From an uncultured Planctomycetales bacterium (GTDB lineage Bacteria; Planctomycetota; Planctomycetia; Isosphaerales; Isosphaeraceae), in NCBI GenBank assembly GCA_937907525.1, contig CALCIB010000080.1, positions 1 through 28,675 on the forward strand: DNA of 28,675 bases, read 5' to 3'. Shown piece by piece: positions 8,020 to 16,180 of this stretch. Position 1 is the stretch's first letter. The number at the start of each line of letters is the position of its first letter. Position numbers and translations under genes: made by a program. Below the pieces are notes generated by a model. That model had not been told where the DNA came from, ran no database searches, and worked only from the letters and a program-made list of their open reading frames with translations.

Positions 8020-8476
8020 ATGACCCGACGCTTTTTCAGCAACCGCGACGGTCATCGCCTTCTCCCCTTGAGGGAGAAGGTGGTCCGAGGAACGCTGCCG
8101 AAACAACTTGTCGAATCCATGGGCGGAAGATAGGGAACCACAGAGTCACGGAGAGTGAAGACGAGGAGCAGTTCGTCCGTCATCAACCTTTTAATTCACA
8201 ATTTCTCAATTCTCCAATTCTCGATTTCCTCTCTGTGTCCTCCGTGACTCCGTGGTTAAATTCCGGGAAGTTATTTCGGCGGCGTTCCAAGGGCCGGATA
8301 AGGGGTCGACCGGCGGCGATTTTCGGCGCAAGCCATGGCTTGAAGACGACTTCCATTCCGACGGCTTCCGGTGTCGCCCACCCCTCATCCGGCCTTCGGC
8401 CACCTTCTCCCTCAAGGGGAGAAGGCCGTTCGGCGTCGGCTCGCGTGGGGGATTCGATAAGTGTCGGGTCGTCATC
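8020..8476. repeat. Composite palindromic element, split by an inner repeat
   Basis: The left part has ATGACCCGACGC (about 8021-8032) and then CCTTCTCCCCTTGAGGGAGAAGG (from 8058), a hairpin. The right part mirrors it: CCCCTCATCC, GGCCTTCGGCC and the same TTCTCCC hairpin at 8381-8425, then AGTGTCGGGTCGTCAT at 8460-8475. These are the two arms seen close together in the intact repeats at 11746-11869 and 13596-13717. Here they are some 300 bases apart and the left arm is cut short after the first hairpin. Between them lies another inverted repeat (8136-8257). Nested insertion into an older element is my inference. Confidence 0.6.
8136..8257. repeat. Inverted repeat with AT-rich core
   Basis: AACCACAGAGTCACGGA at 8136-8152 pairs with TCCGTGACTCCGTGGTT at 8241-8257 (16 of 17 positions complementary). 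The core at about 8190-8228 consists of AATTCTC-type repeats and is the most AT-rich stretch in the window. It has no open frame of note. From memory, 'CCACGGAGTCACGGAG' repeats are scattered in several environmental genomes, planctomycetes included. Confidence 0.6.
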
Positions 8477-8502
8477 TGACGGAGAGAGGGGATCGTAGCG
8501 AA

Positions 8503-8535
8503 CCGGGCGCGACGGCGGATCGTCGTCGCGCCCGG
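8503..8535 (-). terminator. Strong 12-bp hairpin downstream of the PhoPQ-related gene
   Basis: CCGGGCGCGACG (8503-8514) and CGTCGCGCCCGG (8524-8535) form a perfect 12-bp stem with a nine-base loop. It starts about 22 bases after the stop of the minus-strand gene ending at 8558. There is no T-run after the stem, so it may act as a Rho-assisted end or a 3' stabiliser. Confidence 0.5.
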
Positions 8536-8557
8536 TGGCGGCGGGGCGCCGTTCCGT

Positions 8558-9952
8558 TCAGGGGGTCGCGGCGGCGCCGACGGGGGCGGCCGCGGCGGCG
8601 TCCTTGGCTTGCCGCTTTTCCTTCTTGAGCTTCAGTTCCAGCCCCGGCTCGAAGAAGCTGGTGGTCAGGTGGTAGGGGAGGCCGTCGTACTCGTATTCGA
8701 GGTCGGCGTAGACCGCCTTGCCGCCGGACTCCGGCGCGGTGACCAGCGCCGAGACGATCGCGCCGGGCTCCAGCGGAGTGTCGACCCACTTGGACTCGCG
8801 GAAGTCGCGAGTCTCGGACTCGGCCGTCCAGAGCCGGGCCGACTTGGGCGCGGGGTCGGCGTTGATCTTAAGCGAGTACTGGTCCTTGGAGCCCGGCTCC
8901 AGCTTCCAGTCGAGCCTGGGCAGGGGCTTCCCCTCGACGCTGCTTCGGAAGAAGGCGGCGATGCCGTTGACCACCCACGAGCGGTCGCCGTCGAGGCCGT
9001 GGCCGGCGTTGGGCAGGAACATGACGTGCTTGTCGCCGGGGAGGCCGTCCCAGTACAGGTCGAGCGCGTTCTGGGTCCAGTACGGGTCGTTGGCGCCGTT
9101 GACGAGGAACTTGGGTTTCTCCGCCAGGCGGTCGCGAAGAGTGTAGGGGTCGACCATCTTCCAGAGCTTGGTGCCGGGGCCCGGCTTCTGCATCTCCTCC
9201 ATCAGCCCGCGACGGACGTAGTCGTCGATCTGCTCGCTGTACGCGCCCCAAACGTCGAGCTGGTTGGGGCCCTGCTCGCCCAGGTTGAGCATGACGATGA
9301 CCATCGGCGCCAGGGCGACGACGCGGTCGTCGACCTCGGCGGTCAGCCAGGTCGTCCAGCCCCGCTTCGACGCCCCCGTGACCACGAACCGGGTCACGTC
9401 GACTTGCCGCTCCTCCTTGGCCCACGCCTGGACGGCGTCCATGGCGCGCACGGCGCTTTTGACCATGGGGAAGAGCAACGGCCAGGTCTCGTCCTTGGTC
9501 TCCAGGTACTTGACGAAGGTCTCGGCGATCAGGTCGTCTTCCTTCTTGCCGTCCAGAAGCGGCTGGTTGGGCACCTGGCTGAGCAGGGCGACCCGCGCGC
9601 CGGCGAGCTTGGAGAGGGTCAGGCAGAGCAGGTCCATGTCGGGGCCGGGCTTCTTGCCGGTGCTGCCGCCGGTGATGAACAGAAGCACGGCGTCGTCATG
9701 GGCGGACTTGCCGGACTCGTAGACGCGGAGGTTGTGCTTCCAGGTGATCCCTTGCCAGACCTGCGAGGTCAACTCCAGGTTGGAGACCTTGCCCAGGAGC
9801 GTGTCCTGGGAGTCGAGTCGTTTCCACTCGTAGGCCGGGTCGGGCTGCTTGACGTACTCGTCCAGGTCCGCGCGGCAAGAGGCCGCCGCGAACGTCAGGG
9901 CCGCCGCGGCCAGCGCCGCGACGGAGATACCGCGAGAGGGGATGGACCGCAC
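8558..9952 (-). CDS. PhoPQ-activated pathogenicity-related (PqaA-type) alpha/beta hydrolase
   Basis: The 464-residue exported protein belongs to the PhoPQ-related family of alpha/beta hydrolase-like proteins. An N-terminal export signal (about 1-28, VAALAAAALTFAAASC) is followed by the YEW motif typical of the family. The nucleophile elbow is GASKRGW with S195. Probable D289 (NGANDPYW) and H318 (NAGHGLDG) complete the triad. The C-terminus (about 345-440) is a beta-rich domain and ends in an Ala-rich tail. The frame is open to 10048, but GGGAG at 9965-9961 lies eight bases before the GTG at 9952 and gives a normal signal peptide, so GTG 9952 is chosen. A cysteine at residue 26 could be a lipidation site, but its lipobox (AAS-C) is poor. 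The substrate is unknown; despite the family name, nothing here implies pathogenicity. Confidence 0.88.
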   Translation of the reverse strand: MRSIPSRGISVAALAAAALTFAAASCRADLDEYVKQPDPAYEWKRLDSQDTLLGKVSNLELTSQVWQGITWKHNLRVYESGKSAHDDAVLLFITGGSTGKKPGPDMDLLCLTLSKLAGARVALLSQVPNQPLLDGKKEDDLIAETFVKYLETKDETWPLLFPMVKSAVRAMDAVQAWAKEERQVDVTRFVVTGASKRGWTTWLTAEVDDRVVALAPMVIVMLNLGEQGPNQLDVWGAYSEQIDDYVRRGLMEEMQKPGPGTKLWKMVDPYTLRDRLAEKPKFLVNGANDPYWTQNALDLYWDGLPGDKHVMFLPNAGHGLDGDRSWVVNGIAAFFRSSVEGKPLPRLDWKLEPGSKDQYSLKINADPAPKSARLWTAESETRDFRESKWVDTPLEPGAIVSALVTAPESGGKAVYADLEYEYDGLPYHLTTSFFEPGLELKLKKEKRQAKDAAAAAPVGAAATP

Positions 9953-10088
9953 CGATGAGGCTCCCGGGAGAAAGGATCGTCCGATCGCCGCGACTCCGCG
10001 CCCCTCGGGTCCGTTCCCAGGGGTTCGCGGGTGGGACGATCGTAGCATGGAGTCGTCAAGGCGGACAACCCGCCGACTCTGCGTTCGA

Positions 10089-11660
10089 TCACTTCGAGCG
10101 GAACGTCGAAAGCCCTGGGTTCGCGCCGGGCGTCATGACGGCCCGACCGTTGGCGGCGAGATGCTCCAGCACCAGGTAGAGCGTTTCCGCGGCCTCCGGC
10201 GCACCGACGGCCGCGGCGATCTGGTCGGCCGTCTGGGGAGTCGCGGACAGCGCGGCCCTGGCCTTGGCTTGCAGCGACAGCACGCCGGCGGCGGCCTTCT
10301 TGCCGGCCTCGACGCCCGGCTGGTTGTAGGCGTTGATGAAGATCAGGCTCGCGTACAGCCCGACGGCCCGCTCGAAAAGCGCGATCAGGGCCCCGACCGT
10401 CCTGGGATCGACCCGAGGGACGGTGATCGTCAACGAGCCGCGATCGTTGGCGAAGAGGGCCTCGCGCGTTCCCAGGAGGAAGCCGTGAAGGAAGTCGCCG
10501 GCGGTCGCGCCCGACTCCACCTCCAGGGCCGAGCCGCCGTCCTCCAGCACCCGGACGAACGTCACGAAGAAGTTGTTGACGCCGTCGCGAAGCTGCTGGA
10601 CGTAGGCGTGCTGGTCGGTCGACCCCTTGTTGCCGAAGACGTTGATCCCCTGGTCGACCCGGTTCCCCCCCAGGTCCAGCCGCTTGCCCAGCGACTCCAT
10701 CACCAACTGCTGCAAGTAGCGGCTGAACAACAGCAGGCGGTCCTTGTACGGCAGGACCACCATGTCCTTGGCGCCCTTGCCGTCGGTGGCCAGATACCAG
10801 GTCAGGGCCAGCAGCGCCGCCGGGTTGGCGGCGACGTCATGGACGCGGGTGGCGACGTCCATCGCCGCGGCGCCGGCCAGGAGTTCCTCCATGTCGATCC
10901 CCTGCAAGAGCCCCGGCGCGATCCCCACCGCCGAGGTCTCCGACGTCCGACCGCCAACCCAGTCCCACATCGGAAACCGCGCCAGCCAGCCTTGCTCGGC
11001 CGCGGTCTTGTCCAGCTTGGAGCCCGCGCCGGTGACGGCCGCGGCGTGTTTGGCGAAGTCGAGCCCGGCCTTCTCGTAGACGTCGGCGACCTCCAGCATG
11101 CCGTTTCGGGTTTCCGGCGTGCCGCCCGACTTGCTCATCACGATCGTCAGGGTCTCGTCGAGCGCGTCGCCGATCCGCGCCAGTTCGCGGGCGATGCCGT
11201 CGGGGTCGGTGTTGTCGATGAAGTGGGGCTGGAGCTTGTCGACGCCGGGCCCTCCCAGGGCGTCGGCGACGAACTCCGGCCCCAGGGCCGAGCCGCCGAT
11301 GCCGATCGACAGCAGTTTCGTAAACCGCGGCTTCCGCTGGGGCTTGACCGCGCCGGAGTGGACCTTGGCGGCGAAGTCCCTGGCCGCGGCCAGGGCGTCG
11401 CGGATCTCGGCGGCGATCTCCGGCGTCGGCGCCAGTTCCGGCGCGCGCAGCCAGTAGTGGCCGACCATCCGATCCTCGTCGGGGTTGGCGATCGCGCCCT
11501 TCTCCAGGGCGTCCATCGCCGCGAACGCCTCGTCAAGCGCCGGCCGCATCCGCTCGACGAACCCGTCGTCGAACCCCATCCGGCTGACGTCCAGCGAGAT
11601 CCCCAGCGCGGGGACCTGGCACAGCGAGGACTGGAACCGCTTCCACAGATCGACGTTCAT
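10089..11660 (-). CDS. pgi: Glucose-6-phosphate isomerase
   Basis: This cytosolic glycolytic enzyme interconverts glucose 6-phosphate and fructose 6-phosphate. The sugar-isomerase signature segments are all present: LLSIGIGGSALGPEF, MSKSGGTPETRNGML (phosphate-binding Ser/Thr loop), WDWVGGRTSETS and GNKGSTDQHAYVQQLRDG, the last containing the base region around the catalytic His. The chosen ATG (11660) gives 523 residues. The open frame goes back to 11708, but that part has no family resemblance. The last 50 residues (TPQTADQIAAAVGAPEAAETLYLVLEHL...) read like a small winged-helix extension; I recall a similar tail in cyanobacterial-type enzymes. The ribosome binding site is weak. A large palindromic repeat lies in its upstream region. 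Confidence 0.95.
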   Translation of the reverse strand: MNVDLWKRFQSSLCQVPALGISLDVSRMGFDDGFVERMRPALDEAFAAMDALEKGAIANPDEDRMVGHYWLRAPELAPTPEIAAEIRDALAAARDFAAKVHSGAVKPQRKPRFTKLLSIGIGGSALGPEFVADALGGPGVDKLQPHFIDNTDPDGIARELARIGDALDETLTIVMSKSGGTPETRNGMLEVADVYEKAGLDFAKHAAAVTGAGSKLDKTAAEQGWLARFPMWDWVGGRTSETSAVGIAPGLLQGIDMEELLAGAAAMDVATRVHDVAANPAALLALTWYLATDGKGAKDMVVLPYKDRLLLFSRYLQQLVMESLGKRLDLGGNRVDQGINVFGNKGSTDQHAYVQQLRDGVNNFFVTFVRVLEDGGSALEVESGATAGDFLHGFLLGTREALFANDRGSLTITVPRVDPRTVGALIALFERAVGLYASLIFINAYNQPGVEAGKKAAAGVLSLQAKARAALSATPQTADQIAAAVGAPEAAETLYLVLEHLAANGRAVMTPGANPGLSTFRSK

Positions 11661-11730
11661 GAGATGACTCGCGAATGTCCCGGTAGGCTGGATCACCGCG
11701 CTTAACACTTCGCTGAAAACCCCGAGGACG

Positions 11731-11890
11731 AGTGATGGCGATCATCCCTTCTCCCCTTGTGGGAGAAGGTGGCCGAAGGCCGGATGAGGGGGGCGCTTCC
11801 AGGGGCTTCCGGTCGCGCCCACCCCTCATCCGCCCCTTCGGGGCACCTTCTCCCACAAGGGGAGAAGGGATTACGCATGCTCGCTCGCGA
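11731..11890. repeat. Large palindromic intergenic repeat, copy 1
   Basis: The arms at 11746-11791 and 11822-11869 form a near-perfect inverted repeat with a 30-base centre. Each arm contains a 9-bp hairpin (CCTTCTCCC-CTTGT-GGGAGAAGG) and a second small stem. The small stem is GGCC-GAA-GGCC in the left arm and GCCCC-TTC-GGGGC in the right. Flanks AGTGATGGCGATCAT (left) and an ATTACGCATGCTCGCTCGCG-like stretch (right) are shared with the copy at 13580-13738, so the mobile unit is larger than the palindrome. It sits between the DUF202 gene and pgi. The sequence resembles the dispersed palindromes I remember from rhizobial and xanthomonad genomes. Confidence 0.8.
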
Positions 11891-11944
11891 TGGTTTTCAA
11901 CGACAGGGCCTCATGGACTTAAGCGCGACGGCCTACCGCAAGAG

Positions 11945-12328
11945 CTAGGACGTTAAAATCAAAAGCGTCATGACCATGCCGGCAAGCGCCAGGACGGCGG
12001 CCACGACGACGGGGGTCCGCAGGTTGAGGTCGGGGTTGGCGACGCCGGCGCGAAGGTCCCGGACGTAGGCCAGGTGCCGCGTCGCCGCCGCGGCGCAGAC
12101 GACCACGCCGAAGACCACGATCGCGCCGCCGACCCAGGAGGAATAGGACGCATGCCGGGTGTGCTTCGACTCCAGGAACTCCAACCGCCGCATCAGATAC
12201 CCGAAGCGGGCGATCAGGAAGCCGAAGCCGATCAACCCCAGCGACGTCCGCACCCAGGCCAGGTAGGTGCGCTCCGCGGCCAGATAGACGCGGGGGTCGT
12301 CAACCGGGCGGGGGGGTTCGCGGTCCAT
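11945..12328 (-). CDS. DUF202 (YidH-like) small membrane protein
   Basis: The 127-residue product has the DUF202 pattern. A short charged N-terminus with VYLAAERTYLAWVRTSLGLIGFGFLIARFG gives the first membrane segment. It is followed by two more hydrophobic segments (about 70-92 and 103-125), with the HLAYVRDLRAG loop between them. Members such as E. coli YidH are small inner-membrane proteins of unknown function. The frame runs back to 12397, but the ATG at 12328 has GGAG five bases upstream and begins at the family's normal N-terminus. The divergent PI-PLC-like gene starts 119 bases away, so the promoters share this interval. Confidence 0.85.
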   Translation of the reverse strand: MDREPPRPVDDPRVYLAAERTYLAWVRTSLGLIGFGFLIARFGYLMRRLEFLESKHTRHASYSSWVGGAIVVFGVVVCAAAATRHLAYVRDLRAGVANPDLNLRTPVVVAAVLALAGMVMTLLILTS

Positions 12329-12391
12329 GAACGCTCCGAGGCTCGCGGGCCGTCGCCGCTTCTCCGTTGGCGGCGGGCGGCCTCGCCGTCC

Positions 12392-12397
12392 TATCAT
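12392..12397 (+). promoter_or_regulatory. Possible -10 element of the PI-PLC-like gene
   Basis: TATCAT lies about 50 bases upstream of the GTG start at 12448. A TTGGCG at 12367-12372 could serve as -35, but the 19-base spacing is long. The pair falls inside the divergent interval with the DUF202 gene. Confidence 0.3.
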
Positions 12398-12447
12398 CGC
12401 ATGACGACGCCGGCCGACAACCCCCGGACCACCCCGAGGACGACCCC

Positions 12448-13584
12448 GTGAACCCGCGCTTACTCGCCCCGATCCTGTCGACCTTGCTGGGGGCCGCCCC
12501 GCCGGACGACGTCCGACTCAACCAGATCCAGGTGATCGGCTCGCACAACTCGTACCACGTCGAGCCCGCGGCGGGCGTCCTGGCCGTCATCGCCCGGGCC
12601 CGGCCCGACGACGCCGAAACGCTCCGATACACCCACCCTCCCCTGGCCGAGCAATTCGAGCGCCAGGGAGTCCGCCAGATCGAGCTGGACGTCTTCGCCG
12701 ATCCCGAGGGGGGCCTGTTCGCCGATCCCGCGATCCGCAAGCTCGCCCTCCTGACGGGGAAGGACGCCGGTCCCGACCCGGACCCCGACGGCAAGCTCAA
12801 GAAGCCGGGAATGAAGGTGCTGCACGTCGCCGGGATCGACTACCGGACCACGGCCCTCACCCTGATCGACGCCCTTGAGCAAGTCCGCGACTGGTCGCGC
12901 GCCCACCCCCGGCACGTCCCGATCCTCATCCTTCTGGAACTGAAGACCCCCGACGAACCCCGGCTGGCCCCCATCGTCCCGTTCGACGCGCCCATGCTCG
13001 CGGCCCTGGAGGCCGAGATCCTCTCGGTCTTCCGGCGCGACGAGATCCTCGCCCCCGACGACGTCCGCGGCGACCTAGCCACGCTCCCCGACGCCATCAA
13101 GGCCCGCGGCTGGCCCCGGCTGGACGCCGTCCGCGGCAAGGTCATGTTCGCCCTGGACAACACGGACCAGACGCGCGACCTCTATTTGAAGGGGCATCGG
13201 GCGCTCGCCGGCCGGCTGATGTTCGCCAGCGTCGCCGAGGACGACCCGGCCGCCGCCTGGTTCAAGCGCAACGACCCGATCGGCGGCTTCGACGAGATCC
13301 AGCGCCTGGTCGAGAAGGGCTTCCTGGTCCGGACCCGCGCCGACGCCGACACCCGAGCGGCCCGCGACGGCTCCACCGCCATGCGCGACCGCGCCCTCGC
13401 CAGCGGGGCCCAGTTCGTCAGCACCGACTACGCCTCGCCGGATCCGCGGTTCAGCGACTACCGCGTCGAACTCCCCGGTCGGGTCGTCGCCCGCGCCAAC
13501 CCGGTCTCCGGCGACCGCGGCCGAGACGGTCGGGACCTGGAAAAGGAAAGGCGACCACTCCATCAAGAACCAGCAAAAGAGTGA
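12448..13584 (+). CDS. Ca2+-dependent phosphoinositide phospholipase C-like hydrolase
   Basis: The 378-residue product resembles the bacterial PI-PLC-C1 family, TIM-barrel phosphodiesterases acting on phosphoinositides or similar phosphodiesters. I see the first catalytic-histidine motif IGSHNSYH (H33, H37), the metal-binding QIELDVFAD (E79, D81) and the second histidine motif KVLHVAGIDYRTT (H126). These are followed by ILLELKTPD and, near the end, GAQFVSTDYASPD. The GTG at 12448 is preceded by GAGGA at 12436-12440 (seven bases), and its first 20 residues could be a short signal peptide (RLLAPILSTLLGAA). The in-frame ATG at 12367 has no such support. The C-terminal 20 residues are highly charged and unlike the family. 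The stop codon is contributed by the left flank of a repeat, so the end may have been altered by insertion. Confidence 0.87.
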   Translation: MNPRLLAPILSTLLGAAPPDDVRLNQIQVIGSHNSYHVEPAAGVLAVIARARPDDAETLRYTHPPLAEQFERQGVRQIELDVFADPEGGLFADPAIRKLALLTGKDAGPDPDPDGKLKKPGMKVLHVAGIDYRTTALTLIDALEQVRDWSRAHPRHVPILILLELKTPDEPRLAPIVPFDAPMLAALEAEILSVFRRDEILAPDDVRGDLATLPDAIKARGWPRLDAVRGKVMFALDNTDQTRDLYLKGHRALAGRLMFASVAEDDPAAAWFKRNDPIGGFDEIQRLVEKGFLVRTRADADTRAARDGSTAMRDRALASGAQFVSTDYASPDPRFSDYRVELPGRVVARANPVSGDRGRDGRDLEKERRPLHQEPAKE

Positions 13585-13738
13585 TGGCGATCATTCCTTC
13601 TCCCCTTGTGGGAGAAGGTGGCCGAAGGCCGGATGAGGGGGGCGTTTCCTGGGACTTCCGGTCGCGCCACCCCTCATCCGCCCCTTCGGGGCACCTTCTC
13701 CCACAAGGGGAGAAGGGATCGCGCGTGCTAGCTTGCGG
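13580..13738. repeat. Large palindromic intergenic repeat, copy 2
   Basis: This is the second copy of the element at 11731-11890. Its arms are at 13596-13640 and 13670-13717, and the left arm is identical to that of copy 1 over the whole hairpin part. The shared left flank AGTGATGGCGATCAT is at 13580-13594 and a related right flank begins at 13718. The centre differs from copy 1 by a few substitutions and one missing base. The TGA in its left flank (13582-13584) is the stop of the PI-PLC-like gene. Confidence 0.8.
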
Positions 13739-13909
13739 AGATTTTGAATGGCCGGAGAGGTGATTGGTTCACCGACGGGAATAGGCCGGGCGCGCCCCAT
13801 CCCGGCGAATCGCTTCAAGCCGCTCCTTGGATCGGGACGATAAAGCCGGCATGAACCGCACGCCCGCGCCGTCGCCGGGCGGCGGATCCGTGGACGGAGG
13901 ACGGAGCCC

Positions 13910-15742
13910 GTGGCGACAACGGCGGCCGGAAGCGCTTGGAGGTCGATGGCGGTCGGGGCCTGGGCCCTGACGCTCGGCCTCGTCGCGCCCTGGGCCCCGG
14001 CCGCGGCCGAGGAGTCCCGCGACGAGGTCGCCCCGATTCATCACAAGGACCGATCGTTCCGCATCCCGTTCGACCTCGACGGCCAAAGGGTCAAGCTCAT
14101 CAAGGAGTTGCAGCTTTGGGTCTCGGAGGATTCCGGGTTCCACTGGAACCTTGAGAGCCGCGCCACGCCCGATCAGAAGGAGTTCATGTTCCGGGCCCGA
14201 CGCGACGGCGAGTTCTGGTTCGCCGTGCGGACGATGTCCGCGGCCGGCCAGCTTTCGCCCCCCTCGGAGGAGACGATCCGGCCGGCGCTGAAGGTGATCG
14301 TCGACACCCGCCCGCCGAGCCTGGTCCTGGAACCCGACGGCCGCCAGGGGAGTGTCGCGAAGGCGCGCTGGGAGGCCAGGGACGAGAACCTGGACCTCAA
14401 GTCGCTGTTTCTGGAATATCAGGTGGCCGGGGCCCGGGACTGGAAGCGGATCCCGTTGCGACGCCCCGCCCTGGTGGGCTCGGAAAGCTGGGACGCCAAC
14501 ACGGTGGAGGCCGTCCGGGTCCGCGGCGGCGTGGCGGACAAGGCGGGGAACGTCACGGAGACCGAGGTGGAACTCCCCGACGGCGCGTCGGCCCCGCCGG
14601 ACATGGCGTCGCTGGGCGTCGACTCCGGCCCGCCCCCCGTCCGTCCCATCGGCCGCCCCCGATCGCCCATCGAGGCCGGCCCCGACTTCACGCCGGTCGA
14701 GGACGACGTGGCGACTCGTCCCGCGCCGGCGCGGGCGCAGACGCGGCGGACGACCGAGGGTTGGGGGTCGCAAGGGGCCGTTCGACGGCCGATCGCGCGG
14801 CCGGCCCGCGCCGACGCGGACTCCCTGGTCACCTCGTCGCCGCCGACGCCCGACTGGGATTCGGCGTCGAACTCCAACGCCGACGCCGGTGTCGGCTCCG
14901 AGCCCGGCGGCGACGGCTTCGCGGCGGCCCCGCCCCCCGCGCCTCCGGCGGACTTCTCGACCCCGGCGCGACCTCCGGGCTTCGCCGATCCGTTCACCGA
15001 CGCCGCGCCCCCCGCGACCGCGCCTCCGCCCCCCTCCACCCCGACCGACTCCGGCGGCGACGTCCCGACGATGCTCGTCGGCGGCCCCCGGTTCCGGCTC
15101 AAGTACGACATTCAGGACGCCGGGCCCGACGGCAAGCCGGCGCTGGTGGAACTCTGGGTCACCCGCAACGGCGGCCGGAACTGGAGCCGACTCGGCGGCG
15201 ACGAGGACCGCGTCTCCCCCTTCGACGTCTACCTCCCCGACGGCGAGGGGACCATCGGCCTGACCCTGGTGGCCCAGTCCAGCATGGGCCTGGGCGACCT
15301 CCCCCCCGCGCCCGGCGACCGCCCGGACATCTGGGTGGAGATCGACTCCACCCCCCCGCGCGTGTTCCTCTACCCCCCGCAAATCGGCAGGGACCAGCAC
15401 GCCGGCAAGATCGCCATCGCCTGGCGCGCCGAGGACCCCCACCTGGGGGCCAAGGCCGTCTCCCTCTTCTGGCGCCCCGATCGCCCCGGCGATCCCTGGG
15501 TCCCCATCGCCGACGCCCAGGGCCGCGAGGGGATCGGCCAGTTCGTCTGGGCAGTCCCGCCCAACTTCCCCCCCAGGTTCCACGTCCGCGTCGAGGCCGT
15601 TGACGAGGCCGGCAACAAGGGCTTCGCCGAAACCCCCGAGGGCGCCCCCGTCATCGTCGACCGCAGCCGCCCCCGCGGCAAGATCATCGGCCTGGACACC
15701 GAGGCCCGCGCCAACGGCCACAACGTCCAGATCAACCGATGA
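13910..15742 (+). CDS. Large secreted protein, paired beta domains with Pro-rich linker
   Basis: This 610-residue exported protein belongs to no enzyme family I recognise. A signal peptide of about 34 residues (WALTLGLVAPWAPAAAEE) leads to a beta-rich region (about 40-225). A Pro/Ala/Asp-rich low-complexity linker (about 225-375) follows, and then a second beta-rich region (about 380-600). Both halves contain the same sort of Ig/fibronectin-like phrases: '...ELWV(S/T)...G..W..', 'DTRPPSLVLEP' against 'DSTPPRVFLYPP', and 'WEARDENLDLKSLFLEYQ' against 'WRAEDPHLGAKAVSLFW'. It therefore looks like an internal duplication. The GTG at 13910 has GGAGG at 13896-13900. A role in the cell envelope or in surface adhesion is inferred from architecture. 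It ends nine bases before a convergent gene. Confidence 0.82.
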   Translation: MATTAAGSAWRSMAVGAWALTLGLVAPWAPAAAEESRDEVAPIHHKDRSFRIPFDLDGQRVKLIKELQLWVSEDSGFHWNLESRATPDQKEFMFRARRDGEFWFAVRTMSAAGQLSPPSEETIRPALKVIVDTRPPSLVLEPDGRQGSVAKARWEARDENLDLKSLFLEYQVAGARDWKRIPLRRPALVGSESWDANTVEAVRVRGGVADKAGNVTETEVELPDGASAPPDMASLGVDSGPPPVRPIGRPRSPIEAGPDFTPVEDDVATRPAPARAQTRRTTEGWGSQGAVRRPIARPARADADSLVTSSPPTPDWDSASNSNADAGVGSEPGGDGFAAAPPPAPPADFSTPARPPGFADPFTDAAPPATAPPPPSTPTDSGGDVPTMLVGGPRFRLKYDIQDAGPDGKPALVELWVTRNGGRNWSRLGGDEDRVSPFDVYLPDGEGTIGLTLVAQSSMGLGDLPPAPGDRPDIWVEIDSTPPRVFLYPPQIGRDQHAGKIAIAWRAEDPHLGAKAVSLFWRPDRPGDPWVPIADAQGREGIGQFVWAVPPNFPPRFHVRVEAVDEAGNKGFAETPEGAPVIVDRSRPRGKIIGLDTEARANGHNVQINR

Positions 15743-15751
15743 CGAGCCGGC

Positions 15752-16180
15752 TCACTCGCCGAAGGCGCCGATCCCCGGCCCGTAGGCCGGCGCGTAGACG
15801 CCCATCGGCGGCGGCGGGGCGATGTCGGCGGGGGTCAGCCCCGTCCCGGCCGTCACCGGGAACGTCCGGTACGACCCGTACCCCGTCGGCTGGCCGTAGA
15901 CGTCGCCCCCCGCGGAGTAGCCCGCCGGCTTCCAGAGCCCCACGCCGAACGGCCCCGGCATGAAGCCGGAGGGCCGATAGTTGGCGTAGTACGGCGACCA
16001 CGGCATCGCCGTGAACTCCGAGTGCGTCCGCGGTACGCCATGGCTGGCGAACCCGTAACTCGTGCCGTACAACCCCGGCGCGGCGTGGTGGTCGCTCACG
16101 CGATACGGCCCCGTCTGGGCGAACGCGGCCGGCGCGATCCCCAAAACGGCGGCCGAGGCCAGCAAGGCGAGTCGTCTCAT
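15752..16180 (-). CDS. Small secreted Gly/Tyr/Pro-rich protein
   Basis: The 142-residue product starts with a classical signal peptide (MRRLALLASAAVLGIAPAAFA, probable cleavage before QTGPYR). The mature chain has low complexity: it is rich in Gly, Tyr, Pro, Ser and Ala, with no cysteines and no catalytic motif. The open frame extends to 16249, but the ATG at 16180 begins exactly at the signal peptide and has GGAAG nine bases upstream. A TAGAAT on the minus strand (16253-16248) is a likely -10 element. The N-terminus and promoter resemble those of the 46-aa gene next to it (16290-16430). The tail-to-tail neighbour ends at 15742. It is probably an envelope or matrix component, by composition only. 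Confidence 0.75.
   Translation of the reverse strand: MRRLALLASAAVLGIAPAAFAQTGPYRVSDHHAAPGLYGTSYGFASHGVPRTHSEFTAMPWSPYYANYRPSGFMPGPFGVGLWKPAGYSAGGDVYGQPTGYGSYRTFPVTAGTGLTPADIAPPPPMGVYAPAYGPGIGAFGE

Larger units (their letters stand above)
7845..8557. other. Long intergenic region dominated by nested palindromic repeats
   Basis: This 713-base gap holds no credible gene; open frames crossing it run through repeats and lack ribosome binding sites. Its left part (7845-8019) contains the upstream region of the membrane-protein gene. The middle (8020-8476) is a composite of palindromic repeats, and the right end carries a strong hairpin at 8503-8535. Confidence 0.65.

Noticed and set aside
10056..11705. 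Long plus-strand frame opposite pgi, and one opposite the PhoPQ-related gene (8609-9958)
   Set aside because: Both are antisense shadows; all recognisable motifs lie on the minus strand.
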